Source: Bacillus sp. ISL-34 (GTDB lineage Bacteria; Bacillota; Bacilli; Bacillales; DSM-1321). Taken from it: a DNA stretch of 64,000 nucleotides. Of this stretch, positions 52,667-61,653 are shown in pieces. The notes below the pieces were generated by a model. It saw nothing but the letters and a program-made list of their open reading frames with translations. It did no database searches and was not told the origin of the DNA. A program made the position numbers and the translations under genes. Position 1 is the stretch's first letter. Every line of letters begins with the position of its first letter. Location: NCBI RefSeq assembly GCF_018613325.1, contig NZ_JAGGQJ010000025.1, forward strand, positions 166,071 to 230,070, read 5' to 3'.

Positions 52667-53512
52667 TCAGATAGCCATATCGATTATTTTTTTGATATGG
52701 TCTTCATTTGTTTCGACATCCACTTGAGTACATAGGTATTTATTTAGTCTAAGGAATTCTGGGATCATACGTCTCAACGTTTTCATAATTTCATTTGAAT
52801 CGCGGCCACAATCCCAACTTTCCAACATGGATAATTGCTTTCCAGCTAATATACTTCTATTGCCTTCGATTTTTGTCCATACTCCATAAGGCCCGTCTAC
52901 ATGTTCTTCCATTTCCATATACCACCCAGACACAATCAGCCACCGTATCCTATCAAGATTGGATAGTGCATATAACATTTCTCTCCTCATGACGGCTCTG
53001 TAGGTTTCATGGACAAAGGCAAGCAGCTTTCCTCTCCAAAGTTCAACTTCATCCGGTGAAGGTTCATAAACTTGTTTTGCGGATTCATTAATAACATGAC
53101 TCATAATATTAAAGGGATCATAAAGAACTTCAACCTCTTTTAACCAAATGGAGGGTACAACTTCCTCAGGTGCGTGATACCAGCTATCCACTTTCACAAA
53201 TGTATCATAATGAGTGACGACATACGGTGAGGAAGGATTGCAGTCTTCGTGAAATGTAACATTTCCCCAGTTATTGGCTCTTTTCCTTTTTCCCTTTAAA
53301 AAATCTGCTTTCCGTTCTGGAATAACAATGGTATGCAAATCTATATCTGAGTAGTTATCATCGTTTCCTTTTGCTAATGAACCGGCTAAGTAAATAGCCA
53401 AAACATCAGGATCTGCCGATAAATCTTTTAATGCATTTTTCAAAAGAATATCGCGTTGTTTCGGTAAAAATGCATCTCTTTCTATATGTTTACTAACGAA
53501 TCCCGCACACAA
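52667..53512 (-). CDS. Nucleotidyltransferase-domain protein
   Basis: About 281 residues. The NTase core is IYLAGSLAKGNDDNYSDIDL (about 43-62), with the metal aspartates in SDIDL. The C-terminal half is helical (FVHETYRAVMRREMLYALSN) as in aminoglycoside adenylyltransferase-like and related enzymes. AAAGGAG sits directly before ATG 53518, so the TTG two codons later (53512) is the better start. Substrate unknown; I would not claim resistance. Confidence 0.85.
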   Translation of the reverse strand: MCAGFVSKHIERDAFLPKQRDILLKNALKDLSADPDVLAIYLAGSLAKGNDDNYSDIDLHTIVIPERKADFLKGKRKRANNWGNVTFHEDCNPSSPYVVTHYDTFVKVDSWYHAPEEVVPSIWLKEVEVLYDPFNIMSHVINESAKQVYEPSPDEVELWRGKLLAFVHETYRAVMRREMLYALSNLDRIRWLIVSGWYMEMEEHVDGPYGVWTKIEGNRSILAGKQLSMLESWDCGRDSNEIMKTLRRMIPEFLRLNKYLCTQVDVETNEDHIKKIIDMAI

Positions 53513-53728
53513 AACCATCTCCTTTTTTTGTAAAACCGTTAAAGTAATATATATTCGTGAATCAGAATAAAATCCCTTCCGTAGAACTGCCGTGTCAGTG
53601 ATATAAAATGATTCTTACCACCTTGTTTTCTTGGCTGAGTATCAAGTTCCCGCTTTACCGGGTATCTATCCTCATTCTCGCCTGTATGGTATTATTTTGA
53701 ATATTAAGTTAAAAGGAGGCATCATTTC

Positions 53729-54055
53729 ATGTTTTTTGCAAATACTCCCGACCCACCCTATTACGCTTGTATTTTCACTTCTCAAAGAAGCGATAAGGAT
53801 GCCGCAAGCTATAATTCAACCGCTGAATTCATGGTTGAACTTGCTGCCCAACAAGATGGCTATTTAGGAGTGAAAAGCGTAAGAGATCAAAACGGTTTAG
53901 GAATTACCGTATCCTATTGGAAGTCCCTGGATGCCATAAAGCTTTGGAAAGAAAATGCTGCTCACAAAAAGGCACAGGAAAAAGGTATGAAAGATTGGTA
54001 CTCGTCATACTCAACCCGAATTTGCAAGGTGGAAAGAGATTATACAAGCAAATGA
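53729..54055 (+). CDS. Antibiotic biosynthesis monooxygenase-like protein
   Basis: This 108-residue dimeric alpha/beta-barrel (ABM) protein has YYACIFTSQRSDKD, GYLGVKSVRDQNGLGITVSY and WKSLDAIKLWKENAAHKKAQ. The family includes quinone or heme-degrading monooxygenases and stress proteins. The start follows AAAAGGAGGC. It stands alone. Confidence 0.86.
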   Translation: MFFANTPDPPYYACIFTSQRSDKDAASYNSTAEFMVELAAQQDGYLGVKSVRDQNGLGITVSYWKSLDAIKLWKENAAHKKAQEKGMKDWYSSYSTRICKVERDYTSK

Positions 54056-54107
54056 GTAAACTAAGATTTATGAATATATAGTTATAAAAAAGACCGCTCT
54101 ACTATTT

Positions 54108-54258
54108 TGGGTTTGTAAATTCGAACGTTGATTTCCATTCCAGGCACTCGCTTCCGCGGGCGGTCCGGGAGCCTCCTCGGCGCTCTTCGCGCCTGTGGGG
54201 TCTCCCTTGGACGCGCTTTTCCTGCAGGAGTCTCGTACCTTCCATTTCAATCAACTAG
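54108..54258 (-). repeat. Intergenic repeat unit B, copy 1 (inverted)
   Basis: The reverse complement starts TTGATTGAAATGGAAGG and continues through GAGACTCCTGCAGGAAAAGC, GAGACCCCACAGGCGC and GCCGAGGAGGCTCC to ATGGAAATCAACGTTCG. It matches 59573-59707. The layout and several words also match unit A, so A and B appear to be diverged members of one repeat superfamily. It is GC-rich, non-coding. Confidence 0.85.
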
Positions 54259-54423
54259 ATTTTTTTTCACTTTAGGATGTTCATCCCAAACCATGTTATA
54301 GACTAATTCCCATTATGGATTTTTACTGTTTTATGAAACACTTATTAAATTGGACAATTTCACCATACCCTTGGAGAGTAACTTTCAGATACCCAAGACG
54401 CTTGCGGTTAGAACTTTTTTAAA

Positions 54424-54461
54424 CTGAAATCAAACTAGTTTTCCATTGAGTTTGTCTTCAG
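54424..54461. repeat. Degraded solo hairpin of the repeat-A family
   Basis: CTGAAATCAAACT and GAGTTTGTCTTCAG, with TTTTCATT-like loop, mirror the ACTGTAGGCAAACTCGAT hairpin elsewhere, with several changes. Confidence 0.55.
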
Positions 54462-54516
54462 CATGAGACTAAAATCCCAATTGGTAATCATCCCCTCAGT
54501 AAAATCGTAAAAGAGC

Positions 54517-54557
54517 TTCGGGATGAGAGCATTCCGAAATCCACTTTTGTCGACAAA
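54517..54557 (+). repeat. Short repeat D, copy 2
   Basis: TTCGGGATGAGAGCATTCCG and on to TGTCGACAAA, matching 30671-30710 with a few changes. The whole gap 54056-54595 holds only repeats and debris. Confidence 0.7.
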
Positions 54558-54595
54558 CAGAGACCGCTTCTTAAACGATCTTCACAATGGATTAA

Positions 54596-55153
54596 TTAAA
54601 AGGAAATGCCGTTAAGATCTTCTTTTAGGAGCGAGTACATATATAAATCATCGAATTTGCCACGAGTATATTCATAATGCCTTAGCAATCCTTCTCTTCT
54701 AAACCCTTGCTTTTCCACTAGTTTTTGGGATGGGAGATTATCCGGTTCAATCAAGGCCTCAATCCTTTCCAGGTGAAAGTGACGATAACCATACATAACA
54801 ACGGCTTCCAACGCTTCACCTGCAATGCCTTTCCCCCAATGATCTTTAGTTAATTCATATCCAATTTCAGCTCGATGATGTTTGGTGACCATATTCAGAA
54901 AACCGCAACTTCCTATAACCTTACCGGAATTCTTTAATGTAATTCCCCATCTGATTCCCGTGCCTTCTTCGAATATAGATTCGTACCACTTAATTTCATC
55001 CCATACGTCATTTACGGTTTGGCATGGATCTAACCCCAATGGCTTCACTACATCCGTATCAGATAGATATTTAAACATATCATGCGCATCTTCTATTGTT
55101 ACTTTTCTTAAAATCAATCGTCTTGTTTCAATAAGCGGAAATACCTTCTCCAT
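54596..55153 (-). CDS. GNAT acetyltransferase, RimJ/RimL type
   Basis: About 185 residues from the ATG at 55153 (GGAGGGAATTTGG). Landmarks are ETRRLILRKVTIEDAHDMFK, the CoA loop KDHWGKGIAGEALEAVV and the C-terminal PSQKLVEKQGFRREGLLRHY. This subgroup acetylates protein N-termini or small molecules; substrate unknown. Confidence 0.9.
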   Translation of the reverse strand: MEKVFPLIETRRLILRKVTIEDAHDMFKYLSDTDVVKPLGLDPCQTVNDVWDEIKWYESIFEEGTGIRWGITLKNSGKVIGSCGFLNMVTKHHRAEIGYELTKDHWGKGIAGEALEAVVMYGYRHFHLERIEALIEPDNLPSQKLVEKQGFRREGLLRHYEYTRGKFDDLYMYSLLKEDLNGISF

Positions 55154-55261
55154 CCAAATTCCCTCCTCTAAATCCCCTTTTCCATATTTAACTATTTTAA
55201 TCATTACCTAATTAAAGGAGATAATCAACGCATTATTGCTTAAAAATTAATGTTAATAATT

Positions 55262-55295
55262 AAAAGGCGTCCCTACTTTCGTAGAAACGCCTTTT
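55262..55295. terminator. Terminator of the methyltransferase gene
   Basis: AAAGGCGT..CTAC-TTTC-GTAG..ACGCCTTT, followed by T-rich sequence on both strands, 22 bases after the methyltransferase stop. Confidence 0.82.
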
Positions 55296-55317
55296 TCCCG
55301 TTTATTTAATTCCTTCA

Positions 55318-56073
55318 TTAAAAAGAATTTTTTGTTTCCTTTACTGCTGAAATGATTAAAAACATGGGCCTTCGATTTTCATCTTTCATTTCAGGAACAC
55401 TTTTTAACATTTCATCAGAAGGCATTGGTTCCTTTACTGCTTTAATGCTGAAACCAGCACCAATCAAGTCATTCATATATGTTGAAATCGTACGATGATA
55501 CTTTACTACGTTTTCGGTTAAGAAGGTTGTTTCTCTCACACCTTCGAATTGATAGTTGTCAACTGGCCAATGCAGATGATTTCCGTGATCATCTACATGC
55601 CATTCTTGTTCGTTGCGAGAAGTAAAGATTGGATGTTCAACCGAGAAAACAAAAGTGCCTCCATGCTTTAAACAATCATGGACCTTTTTGCAGATTGCCT
55701 CATATGACTCAATGTAATGAAAAGCCAATGAACTGATGACCACATCAAATTCAGAGCCGGAAAAATCGATGTCTTCAATTGGCATTTTAATATATGTAAT
55801 GAAAGGGTCATCCGTTTTTTCACGTGCTCTTTGAAGCATATTGTCGGAAATATCCACACCAACGACGGAACTTGCCTGTTGTTCACGGGCAAATCGGCAA
55901 TGCCAGCCGAAACCGCAGCCCAGATCAAGTACACTCTTATTACGCAGATTAGGCATTAACTCTTTTAAAACATGCCATTCCCCGGCAGCTTCAAGTCCTT
56001 TGACTGATCGTGGCATTTGCTCATATGCAGAAAAGAAATTTTCATCATCATATTTGTTTTGTTTCATATTCAT
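55318..56073 (-). CDS. SAM-dependent class I methyltransferase
   Basis: This 251-residue protein has motif I in SVLDLGCGFGWHCRFA, motif II in VVGVDISDNMLQRA and motif III in FDVVISSLAFHYIES. It is a Methyltransf_11-type enzyme acting on a small molecule. The start is the ATG at 56073 or the second ATG at 56067, both near AGGAGAT. An inverted repeat lies in its leader. Confidence 0.92.
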   Translation of the reverse strand: MNMKQNKYDDENFFSAYEQMPRSVKGLEAAGEWHVLKELMPNLRNKSVLDLGCGFGWHCRFAREQQASSVVGVDISDNMLQRAREKTDDPFITYIKMPIEDIDFSGSEFDVVISSLAFHYIESYEAICKKVHDCLKHGGTFVFSVEHPIFTSRNEQEWHVDDHGNHLHWPVDNYQFEGVRETTFLTENVVKYHRTISTYMNDLIGAGFSIKAVKEPMPSDEMLKSVPEMKDENRRPMFLIISAVKETKNSF

Positions 56074-56092
56074 ACATCTCCTATTATCAAGA

Positions 56093-56133
56093 TAGCCTCC
56101 TAAGATTCATACCACATCTATTACAGGAGGCTA
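56093..56133 (-). promoter_or_regulatory. Leader hairpin upstream of the methyltransferase
   Basis: TAGCCTCCT pairs perfectly with AGGAGGCTA around 23 bases. The 3' arm ends about 20 bases before the start codon and next to the ribosome binding site AGGAG, to which TCCTCC-type bases could compete. Possible translational control or an old terminator. Confidence 0.5.
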
Positions 56134-56488
56134 CCTATCTCCTTCTCACCATTTTTCCACCTCATTTTCTTGATGAATCACTGTCCTAATACTAACACAC
56201 TGCTTTTTTTTCCTACATCTCCGTTGTTCGTCATATTGATCTCTTTAGTGGTGTATACATTGATCTCAATAAGTTAAATCGTTCGCTTTAGGCCTTATCT
56301 CCTAATGTCTTTTTTAGGAGTAAGACTTTTTTACTCATCCTTAATAAGTTATCGAGAAGATAAGCAAACTATACCATATTGCAGCTATACGGAATCTACC
56401 TAGGCATAGTTCGCTACAAATTAATCCAGGTAGTAAAAAGGATAAATGTATATCGTTTAATCAAAATGTAATGGGGTGAATGTTGTTT

Positions 56489-58273
56489 ATGAGAATGAAA
56501 AAAGCATTAATAGGTCTCTCACTCTTATGTATGATTGTTCCTGGTATTGCCAAATCGGCTGATTCCGTTGCTGAAAATGATCGAAGCAATATCGTGGCAA
56601 ATTGGAAATTCACCAAACAACATGTTAAAAGCGGTTCAATCGATAAAGGTAATTTGATTATAGAAGATACAAGCAGACATGGAAATGATTTAGAGTTAGT
56701 GACGATAGGTGATCCTGCCTCGACTGAATTAAAAAATATGGTTCAATGGTCTGAAGAAGATTATCATGATCAAGAAAAAGTGGATAGCCTGGAGTTCGCT
56801 AATTACGAAAACGCCCCTTCAGGAAGGTATTTCAAAACCAAAAAGGGTTCACCTATCAATTCGGAGAATTTCGATAAGGGTTTTACCATTGAAGCGATTT
56901 TTAAGTTGCCAAGTGATTCCAAGAGTGTCATGGGGCTTTTTTCTAGACAAGGACAGGCTGCCGACCTTAATAAAATGGAAGGCGAGAAGAAAATCCTTTC
57001 TGCTTTAACTGTATCAAGTGATCAAAAAATCCACTGGACAAGCCATCCATCCAATTTAAATTATAATGTAAGCAATTGGTCTCGATCATTAAATGCTGAT
57101 GAATGGTACCATTTGGCGGTTGTTAATGATGGTAACACGACGACTCTGACTTTGAATGGCGTTAGTGATTACGGGAAATCAGAAAAAGTAATAGGTATTG
57201 CAGCAGTTAAAGGTAAAGGCTGGAACATCGGAGCATCTGAGTGGGGAAATAAGTTTAATGCACTATTCAAAGGGAATATGCAGGAAATACGAATTGCCAA
57301 TAAGGCTTTAACTGAAAAAGAATGGCTTGTGCAGGATGCCCGTGACGATGAACCATTCGAAGGATCAAACAAAACTTTACCCTTTCTAACGAATAAAAAG
57401 AATTATAATTTTCTTTTTGTCCCGGATACCCAGAAATATTCAAGCCAAAATCCAGAGATTTTCAATAGCCAAATGAACTGGATTTCCAATAACACCAAGA
57501 AGAACAATATCATCATGAATACATTTGTTGGGGACATTGTCGATAGTGATTCAGAAATACAATGGCAGAATTCCCTCGGAGCCATTTCCCATTTGGATAA
57601 AAAGGAAGTTCCATATATGATGGCGGCTGGGAATCATGACTATGCGGACGGCGATCCTTTCTTAACGCATTATGGGCCGCAGCGTTTTTTGAATAAAAAA
57701 TACTATAAGGGGTCGTCTCACTCTGGGTATAGCTCATATGCAATCGCTAAGGCGGGGAGTTATGAATATTTAATCTTGATAGTGGATATGAAAAATCTGC
57801 ATAAGGACCTGGAATGGTCAAAAAAAGTCCTGAATCAGCATAAAGATAATCCGACAATCCTCGTTTCGCATGATATTATATTCCCGAAGGTTAAGGATGA
57901 TAAAACCATTGCCGCCCAATCGTCTAATGGCCGGCTGATCTGGGATGAACTTGTAAAGAACCATAATCAAGTATTCATGACGGTTAATGGACATTATTTT
58001 GGGATAGCACATCGGGTAAAACAAAACTCAGCAGGAAATGATGTCATTCAAATGCTGGTCAATTACCAAACGAATTATCGAGGGGGGAATGGCTGGCTTA
58101 GACTTGTAGAATTTGATGAAAAGAAAAATGTTTTGTTATTCCGTACCTATTCCCCATTTGTCGACGAAATGTCTAAAAAAGAAAAATCCTATATCGATTA
58201 TAAATTTTTAACAGATGAAAATAATTACTTTAAAATGGCTTGGGACTTTAAAAATAGATTTAATTTTAGGTGA
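56489..58273 (+). CDS. Exported LamG-domain metallophosphoesterase
   Basis: About 594 residues with a signal peptide (cleavage likely near AKSADS). A concanavalin/LamG-like lectin domain covers about 40-285 (GFTIEAIFKLP, NADEWYHLAVVNDGNTTTLT). A calcineurin-like phosphoesterase domain covers about 305-530. Metal motifs are FLFVPDTQ, FVGDIVDSD, AAGNHDYADGD, LVSHDIIF and VNGHYFG. It is probably an extracellular phosphatase; the substrate is unknown. The start is ATG 56489 or TTG 56480 behind GGGGTGA. It stands alone. Confidence 0.9.
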   Translation: MRMKKALIGLSLLCMIVPGIAKSADSVAENDRSNIVANWKFTKQHVKSGSIDKGNLIIEDTSRHGNDLELVTIGDPASTELKNMVQWSEEDYHDQEKVDSLEFANYENAPSGRYFKTKKGSPINSENFDKGFTIEAIFKLPSDSKSVMGLFSRQGQAADLNKMEGEKKILSALTVSSDQKIHWTSHPSNLNYNVSNWSRSLNADEWYHLAVVNDGNTTTLTLNGVSDYGKSEKVIGIAAVKGKGWNIGASEWGNKFNALFKGNMQEIRIANKALTEKEWLVQDARDDEPFEGSNKTLPFLTNKKNYNFLFVPDTQKYSSQNPEIFNSQMNWISNNTKKNNIIMNTFVGDIVDSDSEIQWQNSLGAISHLDKKEVPYMMAAGNHDYADGDPFLTHYGPQRFLNKKYYKGSSHSGYSSYAIAKAGSYEYLILIVDMKNLHKDLEWSKKVLNQHKDNPTILVSHDIIFPKVKDDKTIAAQSSNGRLIWDELVKNHNQVFMTVNGHYFGIAHRVKQNSAGNDVIQMLVNYQTNYRGGNGWLRLVEFDEKKNVLLFRTYSPFVDEMSKKEKSYIDYKFLTDENNYFKMAWDFKNRFNFR

Positions 58274-58282
58274 ATGAAATCC

Positions 58283-58338
58283 AATTCCCCAGGTGTACCT
58301 GATCGATCTAAAGCAACCTGGGTGAATTCCATTTTTGG
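58283..58338 (+). terminator. Terminator after the phosphoesterase gene
   Basis: AATTCCCCAGGT pairs with ACCTGGGTGAATT across the interval, followed by CCATTTTTG. Confidence 0.7.
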
Positions 58339-58427
58339 GTGCCCTCCCGAGTCTAACAAGAAGGATAAAAGTTCAATCTTCATGAATCAAGAATGCTGCG
58401 ATTTTTACTACTTGGTTTAAACATCTA

Positions 58428-59324
58428 TCATGCTGCTTTTTTCATCACTGATTTATACTTTCCGAACCCATTAACGACAAGAACCCCTAATATAGCAATT
58501 GCGCCGCCAATGACTGAAAGGGTACTAGGCACCTCCTGCAGCCAAACCCAAGCGACAAAAATGGCAATTACAGGTTCAATGTATAACAGACTAGAGACGG
58601 AACTGGCTTTTCCTAATGACAGTGCGACTGCCCAAGTTACGTAACCGATGGCCGCAGGGAAAACACCAACGAAAATCGCTGATAAATGACCTTCCATCGT
58701 TGCATGTTGAATTTCTTGAAATAGCCCAGGAAAAAATATAAAAAAGGGTATTGTACCGATCCATGTGAAATACGCTGTCAATTCAATCGGATTATAACGG
58801 CTGAACAGTGGCTTCTGGAAAACAAAAAACACTGCAGAAGCAATAGCAGACATCAGCACTAAAAAGGCACCTTCTGAAATTTTCAGGGAAGGGCCTGCAG
58901 TACCTAATGTTATTAAGGTGATCCCTGTGAATCCTATACCTAAACCAATCCATCCTAATAGGCCGAGGCGTTCTTTTAAAACGAACGCAGCAATGATCGC
59001 GATGAAAACAGGTGCTGAACCAATCAGCATTCCAGCCGTTCCCGCCGAAACGGTTTGTTCCCCGAATGTAACCCCGATATGATAAATACTAATACCAATA
59101 AATGCAAGGATCGATATCCTCAGCAAATCCTCTTTTTTCGGGAGTCGAAATTTCACCCCAGGCCATAGAGCATAAAGGACAAAAATCCCTGATGCTATAA
59201 GATAACGAACAAGTACCAAATGGCCGGCTGAATACCCGCCATGTAAGCTTGCACGAATAGCAGCGAATGTAGATCCCCAAATAATAACTGTAATTGATGC
59301 CAATAAAAATGCCTTAGTGTTCAA
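58428..59324 (-). CDS. EamA/DMT-family transporter
   Basis: This 298-residue protein has ten membrane helices in two repeated EamA halves (SITVIIWGSTFAAIRASLHG, later YVTWAVALSLGKASSVSSLL). The family exports metabolites such as amino acids or drugs. Start TTG behind GGGAGG. Substrate unknown. Confidence 0.9.
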   Translation of the reverse strand: MNTKAFLLASITVIIWGSTFAAIRASLHGGYSAGHLVLVRYLIASGIFVLYALWPGVKFRLPKKEDLLRISILAFIGISIYHIGVTFGEQTVSAGTAGMLIGSAPVFIAIIAAFVLKERLGLLGWIGLGIGFTGITLITLGTAGPSLKISEGAFLVLMSAIASAVFFVFQKPLFSRYNPIELTAYFTWIGTIPFFIFFPGLFQEIQHATMEGHLSAIFVGVFPAAIGYVTWAVALSLGKASSVSSLLYIEPVIAIFVAWVWLQEVPSTLSVIGGAIAILGVLVVNGFGKYKSVMKKAA

Positions 59325-59572
59325 AACCTATTCCTCCCAACCATTCACTATAAACTGAAGGTATCATGGATACGTGAGAACTTCAATAAAATTTCTATCT
59401 CGCTGTGAAGTGGCACAGTAAAATAACGAATCAGAATACATTCTGAGATGTAATCATCGGTTGGTGAAGAAATCCTTTCCATATGGGATTGGATAGGAAA
59501 TCTTCATTAAAAGATTGATAAGGTTAGAAAAGCATGCTAAACCAAAAAGTTCTATCTAAAAGTTTAAGCAAA

Positions 59573-59707
59573 TTTGATTGGAGCGGATGTGCGAGACTCT
59601 TGCGGGAAAATCGTGTCCAGGCGAAACCCGAAGACACAAAGGGGCCGAAGAGCGGACCGCTTGCGGAAAGGGAGTGCCTGGAGGCAACGTTCAAATTGTA
59701 CAAACCC
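59573..59707 (+). repeat. Intergenic repeat unit B, copy 2
   Basis: It runs TTGATTGGAGCGGATG, GCGAGACTCTTGCGGGAAAA, GCGGACCGCTTGCGGAAAGG, GTGCCTGGAGGCAACG. It matches the reverse complement of 54108-54258. Unit A copy 3 follows 65 bp later in the same orientation. Confidence 0.85.
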
Positions 59708-59772
59708 TAAAAACTGCTGAATTTTTCAACAAGACTGGATTATTCTTAATGTTTTTTCACTGTAATCCTTAT

Positions 59773-59954
59773 TGGATTGAAGAAATTTGCGACACTCCTG
59801 CCGAATTACTGGTTAGCCGAGACACCGCAGCCGCTTACGGCAAGGAGGCTTGGCAGACAGTCGGCGGAAAGGGAGCGGATTTCTGAAATCAACTGGAACG
59901 TTTTTTAATAAAAAAACTGTATCAAAACTCGATTTTCATTGAGTTTTGATACAG
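59773..59954 (+). repeat. Intergenic repeat unit A plus hairpin, copy 3
   Basis: Unit A (ATTGAAGAAATTTGC, CGAGACACCGCAGCCGC, GGCTTGGCAGACAGTCGGCG, TGAAATCAACTGGAACG). It is followed by ACTGTATCAAAACTCGATTT..GAGTTTTGATACAG (59917-59954). The hairpin keeps its stem although GGC changed to ATC and GCC to GAT, a compensatory change. It sits 11 bases before the permease gene stop. Confidence 0.87.
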
Positions 59955-59965
59955 AATTAATTTTA

Positions 59966-60790
59966 TTAACTATTTTCTGGTTTCCAAGATGAAAAGCGTC
60001 TTTCAATAATGCCTAATAATGAAGTAAGAATGATTCCTGTAATCGTAATGACCAACACTCCAACAAACATGCGATCTGTTTGTAGATTTTGACCATTGCT
60101 TGTCAATTGATATCCGATACCAGCTGTCGAAGCGAATAATTCACCTACAACTACAGCAATTAATCCTTGACCAATACCTAAGCGAATACCGTTTAAAAGG
60201 AATGGTACCGTCGAAGGCAATGCAATTGTTTTAAAAATTTGAAATTCACTTGCACTAAATGTTCTTGCTGCTTTTATTAAGTTTTGATCCAATGTTAACA
60301 TTGCCTTTTGAGCGCTCATCACTATTGGAAAGAAGGCCATCAAAAATACTATCACAATTTTTGATGCTGGTCCTATTCCGAATGCAATGATGATCACTGG
60401 TAAAAGGGCGACTTTAGGCGTTACATATAATCCTGAAATGAAAGGGTTAACTACTGCATTGAAGTTAGAATTCCAGCCCGATAACACACCAATTGGAATT
60501 CCAATTAGTATTGCTAAAACAAAGCCTGCAACAAATTCGTAACCACTCACCTTCATATTTTCCCAAAAAGATACTTCTTGGACCATTAAAACCGCTGCTT
60601 GTGCAATTTCAATTGGTGAGCTAATGAACAATGGATTTATCCATTCATTTTGAGAAGCAACTTCCCAAAGCAACAGGAATATTAAAACAGAAGCAACACT
60701 GATAAAAAATGACTTCTTTTCTTTTTTTATTTTCTTCGTCTTTTTTATCTTGTGCTTTGATTGTGTTAGTTGGATCGTACCCTTCGTCAT
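59966..60790 (-). CDS. ABC permease, SsuC/TauC type
   Basis: This 274-residue integral membrane protein has six helices and a charged N-terminus. The ATPase-contact loop is AARTFSASEFQIFKTIALPS, followed by ALPSTVPFLLNGIRLGIG. It belongs to the nitrate/sulfonate/taurine/pyrimidine-precursor import family. It follows the ATPase gene. Repeat unit A with its hairpin acts as the downstream terminator region. Confidence 0.92.
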   Translation of the reverse strand: MTKGTIQLTQSKHKIKKTKKIKKEKKSFFISVASVLIFLLLWEVASQNEWINPLFISSPIEIAQAAVLMVQEVSFWENMKVSGYEFVAGFVLAILIGIPIGVLSGWNSNFNAVVNPFISGLYVTPKVALLPVIIIAFGIGPASKIVIVFLMAFFPIVMSAQKAMLTLDQNLIKAARTFSASEFQIFKTIALPSTVPFLLNGIRLGIGQGLIAVVVGELFASTAGIGYQLTSNGQNLQTDRMFVGVLVITITGIILTSLLGIIERRFSSWKPENS

Positions 60791-60810
60791 ATTATTCTCC
60801 TTTCCCTTTA

Positions 60811-61626
60811 TTATTTTTCTTTATTATCGAAAACTTGTTTTGAAGACTCCTGTTCTATAATGGACCATATATGGTCTACAAACTCTAAAAATTCCGGGCT
60901 ACGCTTCACATGGAGATCTCTCGGTCTGGGTATATCAACATCAACAACCTCCACTACACGTCCTGGTCTTGCTCCAAAAACAAAAACTCTATCAGCTAAA
61001 AATACCGCTTCATCAATTTGGTGTGTAATAAAAAGACTTGTCTTTTTTGTCTCATCCCATATTCTAAGTAACTCACCTTGCATAAATTCCCTGGTTTGTG
61101 CGTCTAATGCCGAAAATGGTTCATCCAGTAATATTAATGACGGGTTTACCGTTAATGCGCGAGCCAAGTTTACCCTTTGCTGCATCCCCCCTGATAATTC
61201 GTGGGGATAATGATTTTCATAACCTTTTAAACCGACCATTTCAATAAATTCTTTAGCCTCTTTCTTTTTCTCTGGTGTTACTTGCTTTAGCAGTTCAACT
61301 CCATAGAGAACATTTTCCAATACTGTTCTCCAAGGTAAAAGACTCGGGTTTTGAAAAACCATTGCCCTATCCTTGCCGGGCCCGTCAATTTTTTGCTGAT
61401 CTAATAGAATTTCTCCCTTACTTGGCTTAAGTAATCCAACTACAGTATTTAAAAAAGTGGTTTTTCCACAGCCGCTCGGCCCAACAATACATATAAATTC
61501 ACCATCTTTGATATTTAAGTTTATATTCTGCAGGGCAATCACTTCTGCACCAGTTTTATTGTTTACGTAAGTAACATCTAAAAAACGAGTAGACAATTTG
61601 AACTTTTCCAGTTGTGCATTTTCCAT
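60811..61626 (-). CDS. ABC ATPase, SsuB/TauB type
   Basis: About 271 residues from the ATG at 61626 (AAAGGAGATGAT upstream). Walker A is GPSGCGKTTFL, signature LSGGMQQRVNLARAL, Walker B LILLDEPFSALD, and the switch His is in SLFITHQIDEAVFLAD. It powers import with the adjacent permease and binding protein. Confidence 0.94.
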   Translation of the reverse strand: MENAQLEKFKLSTRFLDVTYVNNKTGAEVIALQNINLNIKDGEFICIVGPSGCGKTTFLNTVVGLLKPSKGEILLDQQKIDGPGKDRAMVFQNPSLLPWRTVLENVLYGVELLKQVTPEKKKEAKEFIEMVGLKGYENHYPHELSGGMQQRVNLARALTVNPSLILLDEPFSALDAQTREFMQGELLRIWDETKKTSLFITHQIDEAVFLADRVFVFGARPGRVVEVVDVDIPRPRDLHVKRSPEFLEFVDHIWSIIEQESSKQVFDNKEK

Positions 61627-61653
61627 CTTAACTATCATCTCCTTTCTATCCAA

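Noticed and set aside
52667..53512. Aminoglycoside resistance nucleotidyltransferase
   Set aside because: Only the generic NTase core is visible; no feature specific to a known resistance enzyme.
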